Shown here one piece after another: positions 1-7,935 of a stretch of DNA of 64,000 nucleotides. The notes under the pieces are model-generated. The model saw nothing but the letters and a program-made list of their open reading frames with translations, did not search any database and was not told the DNA's origin. This DNA comes from Puia dinghuensis (GTDB lineage: Bacteria > Bacteroidota > Bacteroidia > Chitinophagales > Chitinophagaceae): contig JAMFSL010000036.1 of assembly GCA_026225275.1 (NCBI GenBank), forward strand, positions 18,925-82,924. The letters are read 5' to 3'. Both the position numbers and the translations under genes were made by a program. How positions within the stretch are numbered: the first letter of the stretch is position 1; the number at the start of each line of letters is the position of its first letter.

Positions 1-2
1 CT

Positions 3-530
3 CAATACGTGTCCGCAACCGGCAAGCTGACGACTACGCCTACCCAGGGGGTGGATTATCACTACCTCAGCAACGCACAACCGAAACTCCTGCTGGGCTG
101 GGCCAATAACTTCAGGTACCAGAAATTCGACCTGAATATCTTCGTCCGCGGCACCTTCGGCAACCATATCTTCAATGCCACCCGGGCTGACCTCTTCCGC
201 CCCGCAACGGCACAATATGACAATATTTTAGAAGACGCGGCCCATGAAACCACGGCGGATTACAACTCTTACCTGTATTCCTCCCGCTTCATCGAGAGTG
301 GCAGCTACCTGCGCCTGGACAATGCCTCGTTGGGTTACACCCTGCGGAATGTGGGCGAATATGTCAAATCCCTCAGGATCTATGTGACGGGAAATAACCT
401 GTTCGTCATCACGGGATACCGCGGCATCGATCCCGAGGTCAACCAGGGCGGAAACGCACCGGGAGTAGACTATAATAATTTCTATCCCAAAACCCGCACC
501 TTCCTGCTCGGCGCAAACATCTCTTTCTAA
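3..530 (+). CDS. SusC/RagA-type TonB-dependent outer-membrane transporter, C-terminal part (5' cut by window edge)
   Basis: The frame is already open at the window start (codons before the GTG at position 9 continue the same frame), so only the last roughly 175 residues of a much larger protein are present. The sequence has the alternating polar/aromatic pattern of beta-barrel strands and ends in Phe (GANISF), the usual C-terminal outer-membrane signal. The stretch around YVTGNNLFVITGYRGIDPEV is the typical last-strand region of SusC proteins. In this family the barrel imports oligosaccharides across the outer membrane with TonB energy, with the SusD lipoprotein as lid. A SusD gene follows 24 bases downstream, which confirms the pairing. 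The substrate cannot be read from this fragment; the GH89-GH28 enzyme downstream hints at an N-acetylglucosamine or uronic-acid-containing glycan (inference). Confidence 0.93.
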   Translation, partial: QYVSATGKLTTTPTQGVDYHYLSNAQPKLLLGWANNFRYQKFDLNIFVRGTFGNHIFNATRADLFRPATAQYDNILEDAAHETTADYNSYLYSSRFIESGSYLRLDNASLGYTLRNVGEYVKSLRIYVTGNNLFVITGYRGIDPEVNQGGNAPGVDYNNFYPKTRTFLLGANISF

Positions 531-554
531 CGCAAAACTGTAAAAAGCAGCATC

Positions 555-2180
555 ATGAAAAAAACATTCAACTATATGATCATGGCAGGACTGCTGACAG
601 GCATGTTCTGTTCCTGTCACAAGCTCAGTATACCGATCACCTCCGAGCTCACCCCCAATGTCTTCCCGCAGGACTCCGCTCAATTCATCCAGGCGGAAGG
701 ACCGGCCTATGTAGCGCTGCGGGGCAGCTACGGCGTGGAATATTTCTTCATGCAGACCCTCAGCACCGATGAAGAGATCCTCCCGGCCCGCGGTGGTAAC
801 TGGTTCAACTCGGGAGAAAACCAGCAATTGCACTACCATTCCTGGAACAGCGGGAATGCCTATATGGAAAGCATGTGGAGCTGGACATCCACCATCATCG
901 GCCTGGCTACACAGGAGATGGCGCTGCTCAACGAAGATGAGCCCGCCACCACCGCCTCCAAATCGACCAGCATCGCAGAACTGCGCACCGTCCGCGCCTT
1001 TGCCTATTTGATGATGATGGATTTATTCGGCAGCGTGCCCATCGATACCGTCGCCGGCAGTTTCGTATCGCAGCCGCAGTCGCCACGGGCTACTGTAGCC
1101 GCCTTTATCGAATCGGAAGTCAAAGCGGCCCTCCCTTATCTCAGCTCTACCGTCGACATCACCACCTACGGCCGCGCGACTAAATATACGGCATACGCCT
1201 TGCTGGCCAAGCTGTACCTGAATGACGAATACTATACGGGGGGGACGGCACGCTGGAACGATTGCATCGCCGCCTGTGACAGCGTCATCAATTCCGGCCT
1301 CTTCACCTTACAACCGATGTCCACCTATTTTCAGCAGTTTGCCTACAACAACGGCCCGCAGGACCAGGAATTTATTTTTGCCATCCCGGAAAATCCCACC
1401 TTCGCCGATGGGCCCTGGGGCTTCCGCGGCACGAACCTCCACCAACGGTATGACCTGCCCCGCTCTGAAAAAGCGAAATATGACCTTAGCTTCGTGCCCA
1501 GCGCACCGGAGAGCACTATTCCCAGCTACTACGCCTATTTCTACGACCCGAATGATGTGCGGAACAACCAATGGCTGACCGGACTTCAGTATATGAAAGA
1601 CGGAGTGACACCCGTAACGGTCACCACCACTAACCTCGGGTATAACCAGTTCTACACCGGTTCCGATCCCTCCGGCGTCTATACCTACCAGGTCAATATG
1701 ACACCCGATATCATCCTGCGGCAGGATGTCGCCTCATTCGACTGCGGAAATGACGAGATCGCCTGGAACATGGGCTACCGTTGTGCCAAGTTCTACCCGG
1801 ACTCTACTTCCCCAAGTACGGCAATGAATAACGATATCCCTGTATTCAGATATTCTGACATCCTGCTGATGAAGGCGGAAGCGATCCTGAGAGGCGGAAC
1901 GCCCACCCTCAGTCAGACCGCGCTTTCCCTGGCTAACGAATTGCGTGCCGCACGCACCACTTCGGCAGCCTGGACAACTGTTACCCTCGATTCCATCTAC
2001 AACGAACGATGCAGAGAGTTCACCCAGGAATCCTGGCATCGGAATGATATGATCAGGTTCGGATTGTATGAAGGTGCCTGGGGATTCAAGACGGATGCAA
2101 ACCCTCAGCATGAGATCTATCCAATCCCTTTCACCGCATTGCAGTTGAACACCAAATTAGTCCAGAATCCTGGCTACTAA
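555..2180 (+). CDS. SusD/RagB family nutrient-binding outer-membrane lipoprotein
   Basis: This 541-residue protein starts with a lipoprotein-like signal (MKKTFNYMIMAGLLTGMFCS, then Cys21), although the lipobox is not ideal. The body shows the SusD pattern: an N-terminal helical TPR-like region with conserved AELRTVRAFAYLMMMDLFG (about residues 140-160), the ALLAKLYLN helix (about 217-225), and a C-terminal part with FRYSDILLMKAEAI and the ERCREFTQESWHRNDMIRFG segment typical of the family. SusD proteins bind glycans at the cell surface and close over the SusC barrel. It lies directly behind the partial SusC gene and in front of a strong terminator, so SusC and SusD form the end of one transcription unit. 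No unusual features; substrate unknown. Confidence 0.95.
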   Translation: MKKTFNYMIMAGLLTGMFCSCHKLSIPITSELTPNVFPQDSAQFIQAEGPAYVALRGSYGVEYFFMQTLSTDEEILPARGGNWFNSGENQQLHYHSWNSGNAYMESMWSWTSTIIGLATQEMALLNEDEPATTASKSTSIAELRTVRAFAYLMMMDLFGSVPIDTVAGSFVSQPQSPRATVAAFIESEVKAALPYLSSTVDITTYGRATKYTAYALLAKLYLNDEYYTGGTARWNDCIAACDSVINSGLFTLQPMSTYFQQFAYNNGPQDQEFIFAIPENPTFADGPWGFRGTNLHQRYDLPRSEKAKYDLSFVPSAPESTIPSYYAYFYDPNDVRNNQWLTGLQYMKDGVTPVTVTTTNLGYNQFYTGSDPSGVYTYQVNMTPDIILRQDVASFDCGNDEIAWNMGYRCAKFYPDSTSPSTAMNNDIPVFRYSDILLMKAEAILRGGTPTLSQTALSLANELRAARTTSAAWTTVTLDSIYNERCREFTQESWHRNDMIRFGLYEGAWGFKTDANPQHEIYPIPFTALQLNTKLVQNPGY

Positions 2181-2194
2181 ACTTTTGATAAGCC

Positions 2195-2228
2195 AACCCC
2201 GGGGAAAAGATCCCCGGGGTTTTTTTTT
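2195..2228 (+). terminator. Rho-independent terminator after the first SusCD pair
   Basis: A perfect 10-bp stem (AACCCCGGGG, 2195-2204, with CCCCGGGGTT, 2212-2221) closes a 7-base loop, and the 3' arm runs into an unbroken T tract to 2228. It lies 14 bases after the SusD stop and ends only 11 bases before the ATG of the next gene. That leaves very little room for a separate promoter, so the enzyme gene may depend on read-through or on a promoter overlapping the hairpin. Confidence 0.92.
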
Positions 2229-2239
2229 CGATAATTTGC

Positions 2240-5200
2240 ATGGGTAAACCCGCCAATATGTTCCGTTTCTTCCTCCCGTTCCTCCTCGTCATCTCTCTTG
2301 CCGTTCACGCGCAGCAGGCCTCCTACGACCTCATCCGCCGCATCCTGCCCGACCACGCCAGCTCCTTCCTCATTGAAAACCTCCCTCCCTCAGCCGGCAA
2401 AGACAGCTTCGAACTGGAAAGTCGCGGCGGAAAAATTATCCTGCGCGCCAATAATGGCGTCGCCATCGCCTCCGCCTTGTACTATTATCTGAAAACTTAT
2501 TGCCATTGTCAGATCACCTGGAATGGCGCCAACCTCCGGCTTCCCACCCCACTCCCGGCCATCACAGGCACTATCGGCAAAAAATCTCCCTACGCCGACC
2601 GCTATTACCTCAACTACTGCACCTTCAATTACAGCATGAGTTGGTGGGACTGGCCCCGGTGGGAAAAAGAGATCGACTGGATGGCCCTCCATGGCATCAA
2701 TATGCCGTTGGCGATCACCGGTGAAGAATATACCTGGGACGTCGTCTATAAAGAAATGGGCTTCTCGGACACAGAATTGAATGCCTTCTTTTCAGGCCCC
2801 GCTTATTTTGCCTGGCTTTGGATGGGCAATCTCGACGCTTGGGGTGGGCCCCTCCCCCAACATTGGATGACCAGCCACCGCGACCTGCAGCTGCGTATCC
2901 TCGAAAGAGAAAGGGCCCTGGGCATGACCCCTGTCCTCCCCGCCTTCACAGGCCACGTACCTCCCGGTTTTCAACAGCATTTCCCAAAAGCCAAACTCAA
3001 ACGAATCAACTGGACAAACGGCTTCGCCGACACCTATATCCTCGATTCTCAGGATCCTCTATTCTCTGCAATAGGTAAAAAATTCCTGGAGGTGCAGACC
3101 CGACTGTTCGGCACGAATCATCTCTACTCCGCAGACACCTTTAATGAAAACGAGCCCCCCTCCGACGATCCCGCCTTCTTGACCGCACTGACCCGGCGGG
3201 TGTACGAAGGCATGCACCAGGTAGATACCGCAGCTACATGGGTCATGCAGGGCTGGCTATTCTATAACGATCGAAAGTTCTGGAAGACCCCACAGATCAA
3301 AGCCCTGCTGGATGCGGTGCCCGGCGATCACCTGCTGTTACTCGACCTCGCCGCCGAAATAGAGCCCATCTGGAAACGGACGCATGCCTTCGATGGCAAA
3401 CCCTGGATCTGGAATATGATCAATAATTTCGGCGGAAACGTCAACCTCTTCGGCCGCATGGACACCGTCGCCACCAGCCCGGCCCTCGCCCTGCACGACC
3501 CGACCTCCGGAAAAATGGCAGGCATCGGGCTGACGATGGAAGCCATCGCTCAGAACCCTGTCATCTACGAACTCATGATGGACAATGCCTGGCAGTCCCG
3601 GCCGATTGACCTCGATGCATGGCTCCGCACCTATGTCCGCAATCGCTATGGCTTGGACAGCAAAGACCTGCTCGAGGCCTGGCAGATCCTCCGCCGCACA
3701 GCCTACACCGGCCGCGACATCCGCGACGGCGCCGAGTCGATCCTCACCGGACGCCCCACCTTCGACTCTACTACGACCTGGACCCAAACGAAGCTCAACT
3801 ATCCCCCGCATGATCTCCTGCCCGCATGGGACCTGTTCATCCACACCGCAACCACCGCCACATCCGCTGCGTCCGCAAGCACACCCACCGTATCCACCAG
3901 CACGCCGCCGGCATCTCCCACCGACGGCTTTCTTTTCGACCTCACCGACCTCACCCGCCAGGTCCTCGCCAACTACGCAGATGAATTGCAAAAGAAATGG
4001 GTCACCGCCTTCCGCACCCACGACACCGCCGAATTCACGCTGTATAGCACTCAATTCATCACGCTCATAGATGACCTCGACCGCCTCCTCGCCACCCGCC
4101 GCGACTTCCTCCTCGGCCCCTGGATCGCCGAAGCCAGAAAATGCGGCATCACCAACGCGGAAAAAGATCTTTATGAAAGAAATGCCCGCGACCTGATCAC
4201 GCTATGGGGCGACGCCGACAACCCCTTACATGAATACGCAAACCACCAGTGGAGCGGATTGCTCACAGGTTTCTATAAACCACGCTGGCAGAAATTCTTC
4301 GCCCTACTCCACCAATCCCTCGAACGAAACACCCCTCCCGACCTCGCCGGCTTCGAAAAAAACATCCGCGCCTGGGAATGGCACTGGGTCAATGAACATC
4401 AATCTTACCCGACAACGCCCACGGGCGATAGCAGACAAATCGCACTCCAACTATACCATAAGTACCGTCAATCCCTATTCGCCATTGACATCACTTCCCT
4501 CGGCGCCAAAGGCGACGCCCAAACCATGAACACCACCTTCATCCAACATGCGATCGACAGCATAGCGGCAAAAGGCGGCGGCATGGTACTCGTACCCGCC
4601 GGCAAATTCGTCACCGGCCCGCTTCACATGCGCTCAGGCGTAGAATTACACCTGGAGGATAGCGCATTTCTCCTGGCCACTACCAGCCGAATCGACTATG
4701 GCAGGGATCGCGCATCAGCCCTTATTCAGGCCGATGACCAGCATGATATCTCCATCACCGGCAATGGCGTCATCGACGGCCGCGGCCGCGAAGTCGTGGC
4801 AGACCTCTACCGGCTGCTGAAAGAAGGAACCCTGCAGGACTCGGAATGGCAACATGAAAATCCCTGGCATCAAAAAAGGCCGAACGAATCCAACCGGCCC
4901 GGCATCATCGACTTCATATACTGCAACAACGTAAATATCACCGGCATCACCCTTAAAGATGCCGCCTGCTGGGTACAAACCTATACCGAATGCACCCACC
5001 TTAGCCTGGAGAAGATGAAGGTTCAAAGCAACGCTTACTGGAACAATGACGGCATCGATATCGTCGACTGCCAGGATGTTCGGGTCACCGGCTGTAACGT
5101 CAACGCCGATGACGATGGGATCTGCCTGAAATCCAGCAACGGCGCCAGCCGCTGCGACAAGGTAGTCATTGAAAATTGTAAAATTCGTTCCAGCGCAAAC

Positions 5201-5881
5201 GGCATCAAATTCGGCACCGCCTCCCATGGCGGATTCAGCAACGTAACGATCCGTTATAACACCGTCTACGATACCTATCGCTCTGCCATCGCCCTCGAAT
5301 CCGTCGATGGTGGCACCATCGAAAACGTACAGGTGCAGGACCTCACCGCCTGGAATACCGGCAACGCTATCTTTATCCGCCTGGGCCATAGGCAGAAGAT
5401 CTATACCCCGGGCATCATCCGCCATGTGACGATCCGTGACGTAAAAGTGGAAGTGCCTGCTGACAAACCGGACAAAGGTTATGAGATGGAAGGTACTGTC
5501 CTCTCGTATCCGCACAACGAATTTCCCTCCTCGATCGTAGGCCTGCCCGGTCATCCCGTGGAAGATGTCACATTGGAAAATATACAGATTTTATATCGGG
5601 GAAAAGACGATTCTACCGTCGCCAGATTTGGCCTGGATAGCATTGAAAAAGTGCCCGAAAACGAATCCGGCTACCCGGAGTATTCTATGTTTGGCGAATT
5701 GCCCGCCTGGGGTTTCTATGTGCGTCACGCAAAAGATATCCACTTTCACAACGTCTCCCTTCACCATGCACACCAAAGCTTTCGACCCGCAGCCATCTTC
5801 GACGACGTTCAAAACCTAACCCTCGACCACCTCGACGCCCCCGATGAAAAACCCGTCCCAAAATTCATCCATGTCCACTGA
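2240..5881 (+). CDS. GH89 alpha-N-acetylglucosaminidase fused to a GH28 polygalacturonase-like domain
   Basis: This is a two-enzyme fusion of 1213 residues. The secretion signal is best read from the second Met (ATG at 2258; MFRFFLPFLLVISLAVHAQ); the ATG at 2240 adds six residues. Residues about 25-740 match GH89 (NAGLU): YYLNYCTFNYSMSWWDWPRW, the TFNENEPPSDDP motif with catalytic Glu303, and LDLAAEIEP with the second catalytic Glu373, followed by IWNMINNFGGN. A Thr/Ser/Pro/Ala-rich insert lies at about 532-555. From about residue 750 a GH28 right-handed beta-helix begins (GAKGD...GGGMVLVPAGKF), with NNDGID (Asp937), ADDDGICLKS (Asp958/959) and His996 in the positions of the GH28 catalytic residues. 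GH89 removes terminal alpha-linked GlcNAc; GH28 cleaves galacturonan-type bonds. Each catalytic set looks intact. The fusion and its target glycan are not something I recognise as characterised. It sits behind SusCD, so it is probably part of the same glycan-degradation locus. Confidence 0.93.
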   Translation: MGKPANMFRFFLPFLLVISLAVHAQQASYDLIRRILPDHASSFLIENLPPSAGKDSFELESRGGKIILRANNGVAIASALYYYLKTYCHCQITWNGANLRLPTPLPAITGTIGKKSPYADRYYLNYCTFNYSMSWWDWPRWEKEIDWMALHGINMPLAITGEEYTWDVVYKEMGFSDTELNAFFSGPAYFAWLWMGNLDAWGGPLPQHWMTSHRDLQLRILERERALGMTPVLPAFTGHVPPGFQQHFPKAKLKRINWTNGFADTYILDSQDPLFSAIGKKFLEVQTRLFGTNHLYSADTFNENEPPSDDPAFLTALTRRVYEGMHQVDTAATWVMQGWLFYNDRKFWKTPQIKALLDAVPGDHLLLLDLAAEIEPIWKRTHAFDGKPWIWNMINNFGGNVNLFGRMDTVATSPALALHDPTSGKMAGIGLTMEAIAQNPVIYELMMDNAWQSRPIDLDAWLRTYVRNRYGLDSKDLLEAWQILRRTAYTGRDIRDGAESILTGRPTFDSTTTWTQTKLNYPPHDLLPAWDLFIHTATTATSAASASTPTVSTSTPPASPTDGFLFDLTDLTRQVLANYADELQKKWVTAFRTHDTAEFTLYSTQFITLIDDLDRLLATRRDFLLGPWIAEARKCGITNAEKDLYERNARDLITLWGDADNPLHEYANHQWSGLLTGFYKPRWQKFFALLHQSLERNTPPDLAGFEKNIRAWEWHWVNEHQSYPTTPTGDSRQIALQLYHKYRQSLFAIDITSLGAKGDAQTMNTTFIQHAIDSIAAKGGGMVLVPAGKFVTGPLHMRSGVELHLEDSAFLLATTSRIDYGRDRASALIQADDQHDISITGNGVIDGRGREVVADLYRLLKEGTLQDSEWQHENPWHQKRPNESNRPGIIDFIYCNNVNITGITLKDAACWVQTYTECTHLSLEKMKVQSNAYWNNDGIDIVDCQDVRVTGCNVNADDDGICLKSSNGASRCDKVVIENCKIRSSANGIKFGTASHGGFSNVTIRYNTVYDTYRSAIALESVDGGTIENVQVQDLTAWNTGNAIFIRLGHRQKIYTPGIIRHVTIRDVKVEVPADKPDKGYEMEGTVLSYPHNEFPSSIVGLPGHPVEDVTLENIQILYRGKDDSTVARFGLDSIEKVPENESGYPEYSMFGELPAWGFYVRHAKDIHFHNVSLHHAHQSFRPAAIFDDVQNLTLDHLDAPDEKPVPKFIHVH

Positions 5882-5954
5882 CCTCCATGAAATGCGCACC
5901 CAATTCAGGTAATCTTTTGTATATTTATCAGACAACAACCAAAACTATCACGGC

Positions 5955-6533
5955 TTGCTCCCGTCATTATCTTCATATTCCGATCAGGAACTCATCCGCT
6001 TGATGAAACAAGATGAGGAGAGCGCATTTACCGCACTCTACAACCGCTATTGGGAAAAGCTCCTCTTCATTGCCGGCATAAAACTCAGAGACCTCGCCAT
6101 CGCCGAAGAACTCGTCCAGGACATCTTCCTCGACCTTTGGAACCGCCGCGACCGGCTTGATATCTCCGGAGAACTGAGCCATTACCTCGCCACCTGCATG
6201 AAATATAAGGTGATCAATGCTCAGGCTAAACGCAAAAGGGCACAAGACTATGCCCAACTCACCGCTGCCCGCCTTGACAGGGCGGATGAAAGCACCGATC
6301 ACTGGCTGCAATTCGAAGATCTCAGACATCAACTCGCCAAATTGGTAGCCGGCCTCCCCGAAAAATGCCGCCTCACCTATCAATTAAGTAGGGAGCAGGG
6401 GCTCTCCCAAAAAGAAATCGCCCATCGCCTCCGGGTCTCGGAAAAGGCGGTCGAAGGCAACCTCTCCCGTGCCCTGCGTGCGCTCCGCACCGGCCTCTCT
6501 CATCTCCAGATCTTCCTTCTCTTTTGGCTATAG
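5955..6533 (+). CDS. ECF RNA polymerase sigma factor, FecI/RpoE-like, Bacteroidota type
   Basis: 192 residues with sigma region 2 (about 20-90; EESAFTALYNRYWEKLLF, AEELVQDIFLDLWNRRDRL) and region 4 (about 135-185; LPEKCRLTYQLSREQGLSQ, then a helix-turn-helix in EIAHRLRVSEKAVEGNLSRA). The start is a TTG at 5955: no ATG lies between it and the upstream in-frame stop (TAA at 5910-5912), and the next ATG (6003) would remove the conserved SDQELIRLM start of region 2. This class directs transcription of the neighbouring SusCD locus when a signal from the outer-membrane transporter reaches the FecR anti-sigma factor, which is encoded 75 bases downstream. The C-terminus ends with a hydrophobic tail, common in this group. 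Confidence 0.93.
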   Translation: MLPSLSSYSDQELIRLMKQDEESAFTALYNRYWEKLLFIAGIKLRDLAIAEELVQDIFLDLWNRRDRLDISGELSHYLATCMKYKVINAQAKRKRAQDYAQLTAARLDRADESTDHWLQFEDLRHQLAKLVAGLPEKCRLTYQLSREQGLSQKEIAHRLRVSEKAVEGNLSRALRALRTGLSHLQIFLLFWL

Positions 6534-6608
6534 CCCGTTAAAAATATTTTAACCCGGATATAGGGATTCGCCATTCCCAATTGCCTCTACTATATAAACA
6601 GGCACCAC

Positions 6609-7787
6609 ATGGCAGAACACCCGGACAAGTATTACCTGGAACTGGCAGAAAAATGGCTGCTCGGCACGATCACTCCCGACGAGATGCAGGAGTACGCCCG
6701 CTGGTACAATAGCATCGAGCCGGATGCCACCCTCGACATCCCTGCTTCGATCGCCGGCAACACCGAAGCCTACCGGTTACAACTCCTGCAAAAGATCAAC
6801 GCCCGGCGCCTCGCCTCCCGCGAATCCGGTCTGCATCGACGAATGCTCATTCGCCGCTCCTCATGGGCCGCCGCAGCCATCCTGATCCTTCTGATGACCA
6901 GCCTCTATTATCAAAGGACCCTTCATCTGCCCGCACCAGCCATAAGCCAGAAAACCACCGTTCCATCGAAAGACTTCCCGGCAGGCACTAACCGCGCCAT
7001 CCTTACCCTCGCCGGTGGCCGTACCATTGACCTCGACAGCGCTACCAACGGCACGCTGGCCCGGCAAGGCAACAGCAAAGTGCAAAAGCTCATGAATGGC
7101 CAGTTGTCTTACCTGCCCACGCATGATGTGACCTCCGCACCGCCAACCTTAAATACCCTGGCCACACCCAGAGGGGGACAATATAAGCTGCTACTCTCGG
7201 ACGGAACAGTCGTCTGGCTCAACGCCGCCTCTTCCATTACGTATCCAACCACCTTCACCGGGAAAGATCGCTCCGTTGTCATCACGGGGGAAGTCTATTT
7301 CGAGGTGGCCAAAGACAAAAACAAGGACTTCATGGTCTTCGTCGGATCGCCCCGGGGTATGGCAGTGGACGTACTAGGCACAGAATTCAATATCAATGCT
7401 TATGAAGATGAAGGAGTGATCAGGACCACCTTGCTGAGCGGCAAGGTTAAGGTCCACGAAGGCGACCTCTCCGCACTGCTCACCCCGGGACAGCAGGCTC
7501 AGGCTATCCGGAATGGCCCCCTGACGATCGCCCCACAGGTCAATTCCGAAGAAGTAATGGCTTGGAAGAATGGCCTCTTCCAATTCGAAGATGCCGACAT
7601 CCGCTCTGTCATGCGCCAGCTCGCCCGCTGGTATGATGTAGAAGTCTCTTACGAAGGCCATGTCACCGAAGACCGGTTCGCCGGCAAGCTCCCCAGGGAA
7701 AACAGCGCCGCTGCAACCCTGCATATCCTTGAAAAAAATCAGGTTCACTTCCGTATCGAAGACAAAAAGATTATTGTCATGCCTTAA
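6609..7787 (+). CDS. FecR family anti-sigma factor
   Basis: 392 residues in the usual order: a cytoplasmic N-terminal helical part (about 1-80, KYYLELAEKWLLGTITPDE) that would hold the sigma factor, one membrane span (about 86-101, WAAAAILILLMTSLYY), a periplasmic FecR domain (about 180-290, LATPRGGQYKLLLSDGT and ITGEVYFEVAKD) and a C-terminal DUF4974-like domain (about 318-392, EDADIRSVMRQLARWYDVEV). The last domain resembles an STN module and is thought to touch the STN domain of the partner SusC. Gene order sigma, FecR, STN-SusC, SusD is the standard arrangement for transporter-sensed regulation. Nothing appears truncated. Confidence 0.95.
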   Translation: MAEHPDKYYLELAEKWLLGTITPDEMQEYARWYNSIEPDATLDIPASIAGNTEAYRLQLLQKINARRLASRESGLHRRMLIRRSSWAAAAILILLMTSLYYQRTLHLPAPAISQKTTVPSKDFPAGTNRAILTLAGGRTIDLDSATNGTLARQGNSKVQKLMNGQLSYLPTHDVTSAPPTLNTLATPRGGQYKLLLSDGTVVWLNAASSITYPTTFTGKDRSVVITGEVYFEVAKDKNKDFMVFVGSPRGMAVDVLGTEFNINAYEDEGVIRTTLLSGKVKVHEGDLSALLTPGQQAQAIRNGPLTIAPQVNSEEVMAWKNGLFQFEDADIRSVMRQLARWYDVEVSYEGHVTEDRFAGKLPRENSAAATLHILEKNQVHFRIEDKKIIVMP

Positions 7788-7935
7788 AAAACGACACTAT
7801 GCCATAAGAAACATCCACCGGGATACCCCGATAAAAAAGCCAGAAATGCAACGAACATCTCTGGCCGGCATCCGGGCATCTCATAAAAAAGTCGGCTAAG
7901 ACTGCTTATTCAATCACCCAAACGCCTGTAAAGTT

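Noticed and set aside
2229..2239. ATAATTTG resembling a promoter before the GH89-GH28 gene
   Set aside because: It lacks the TA of TAnnTTTG in the right place and is too close to the ATG and terminator.
4715..5554. 279-residue open frame on the minus strand inside the GH28 region
   Set aside because: It lies entirely within the GH89-GH28 gene, has no family match and reads like the antisense shadow of a GC-rich codon-biased gene.
7839..7865. Inverted repeat GCCAGA/TCTGGC before the STN-SusC gene
   Set aside because: Only six pairs with a 15-base loop; likely chance.
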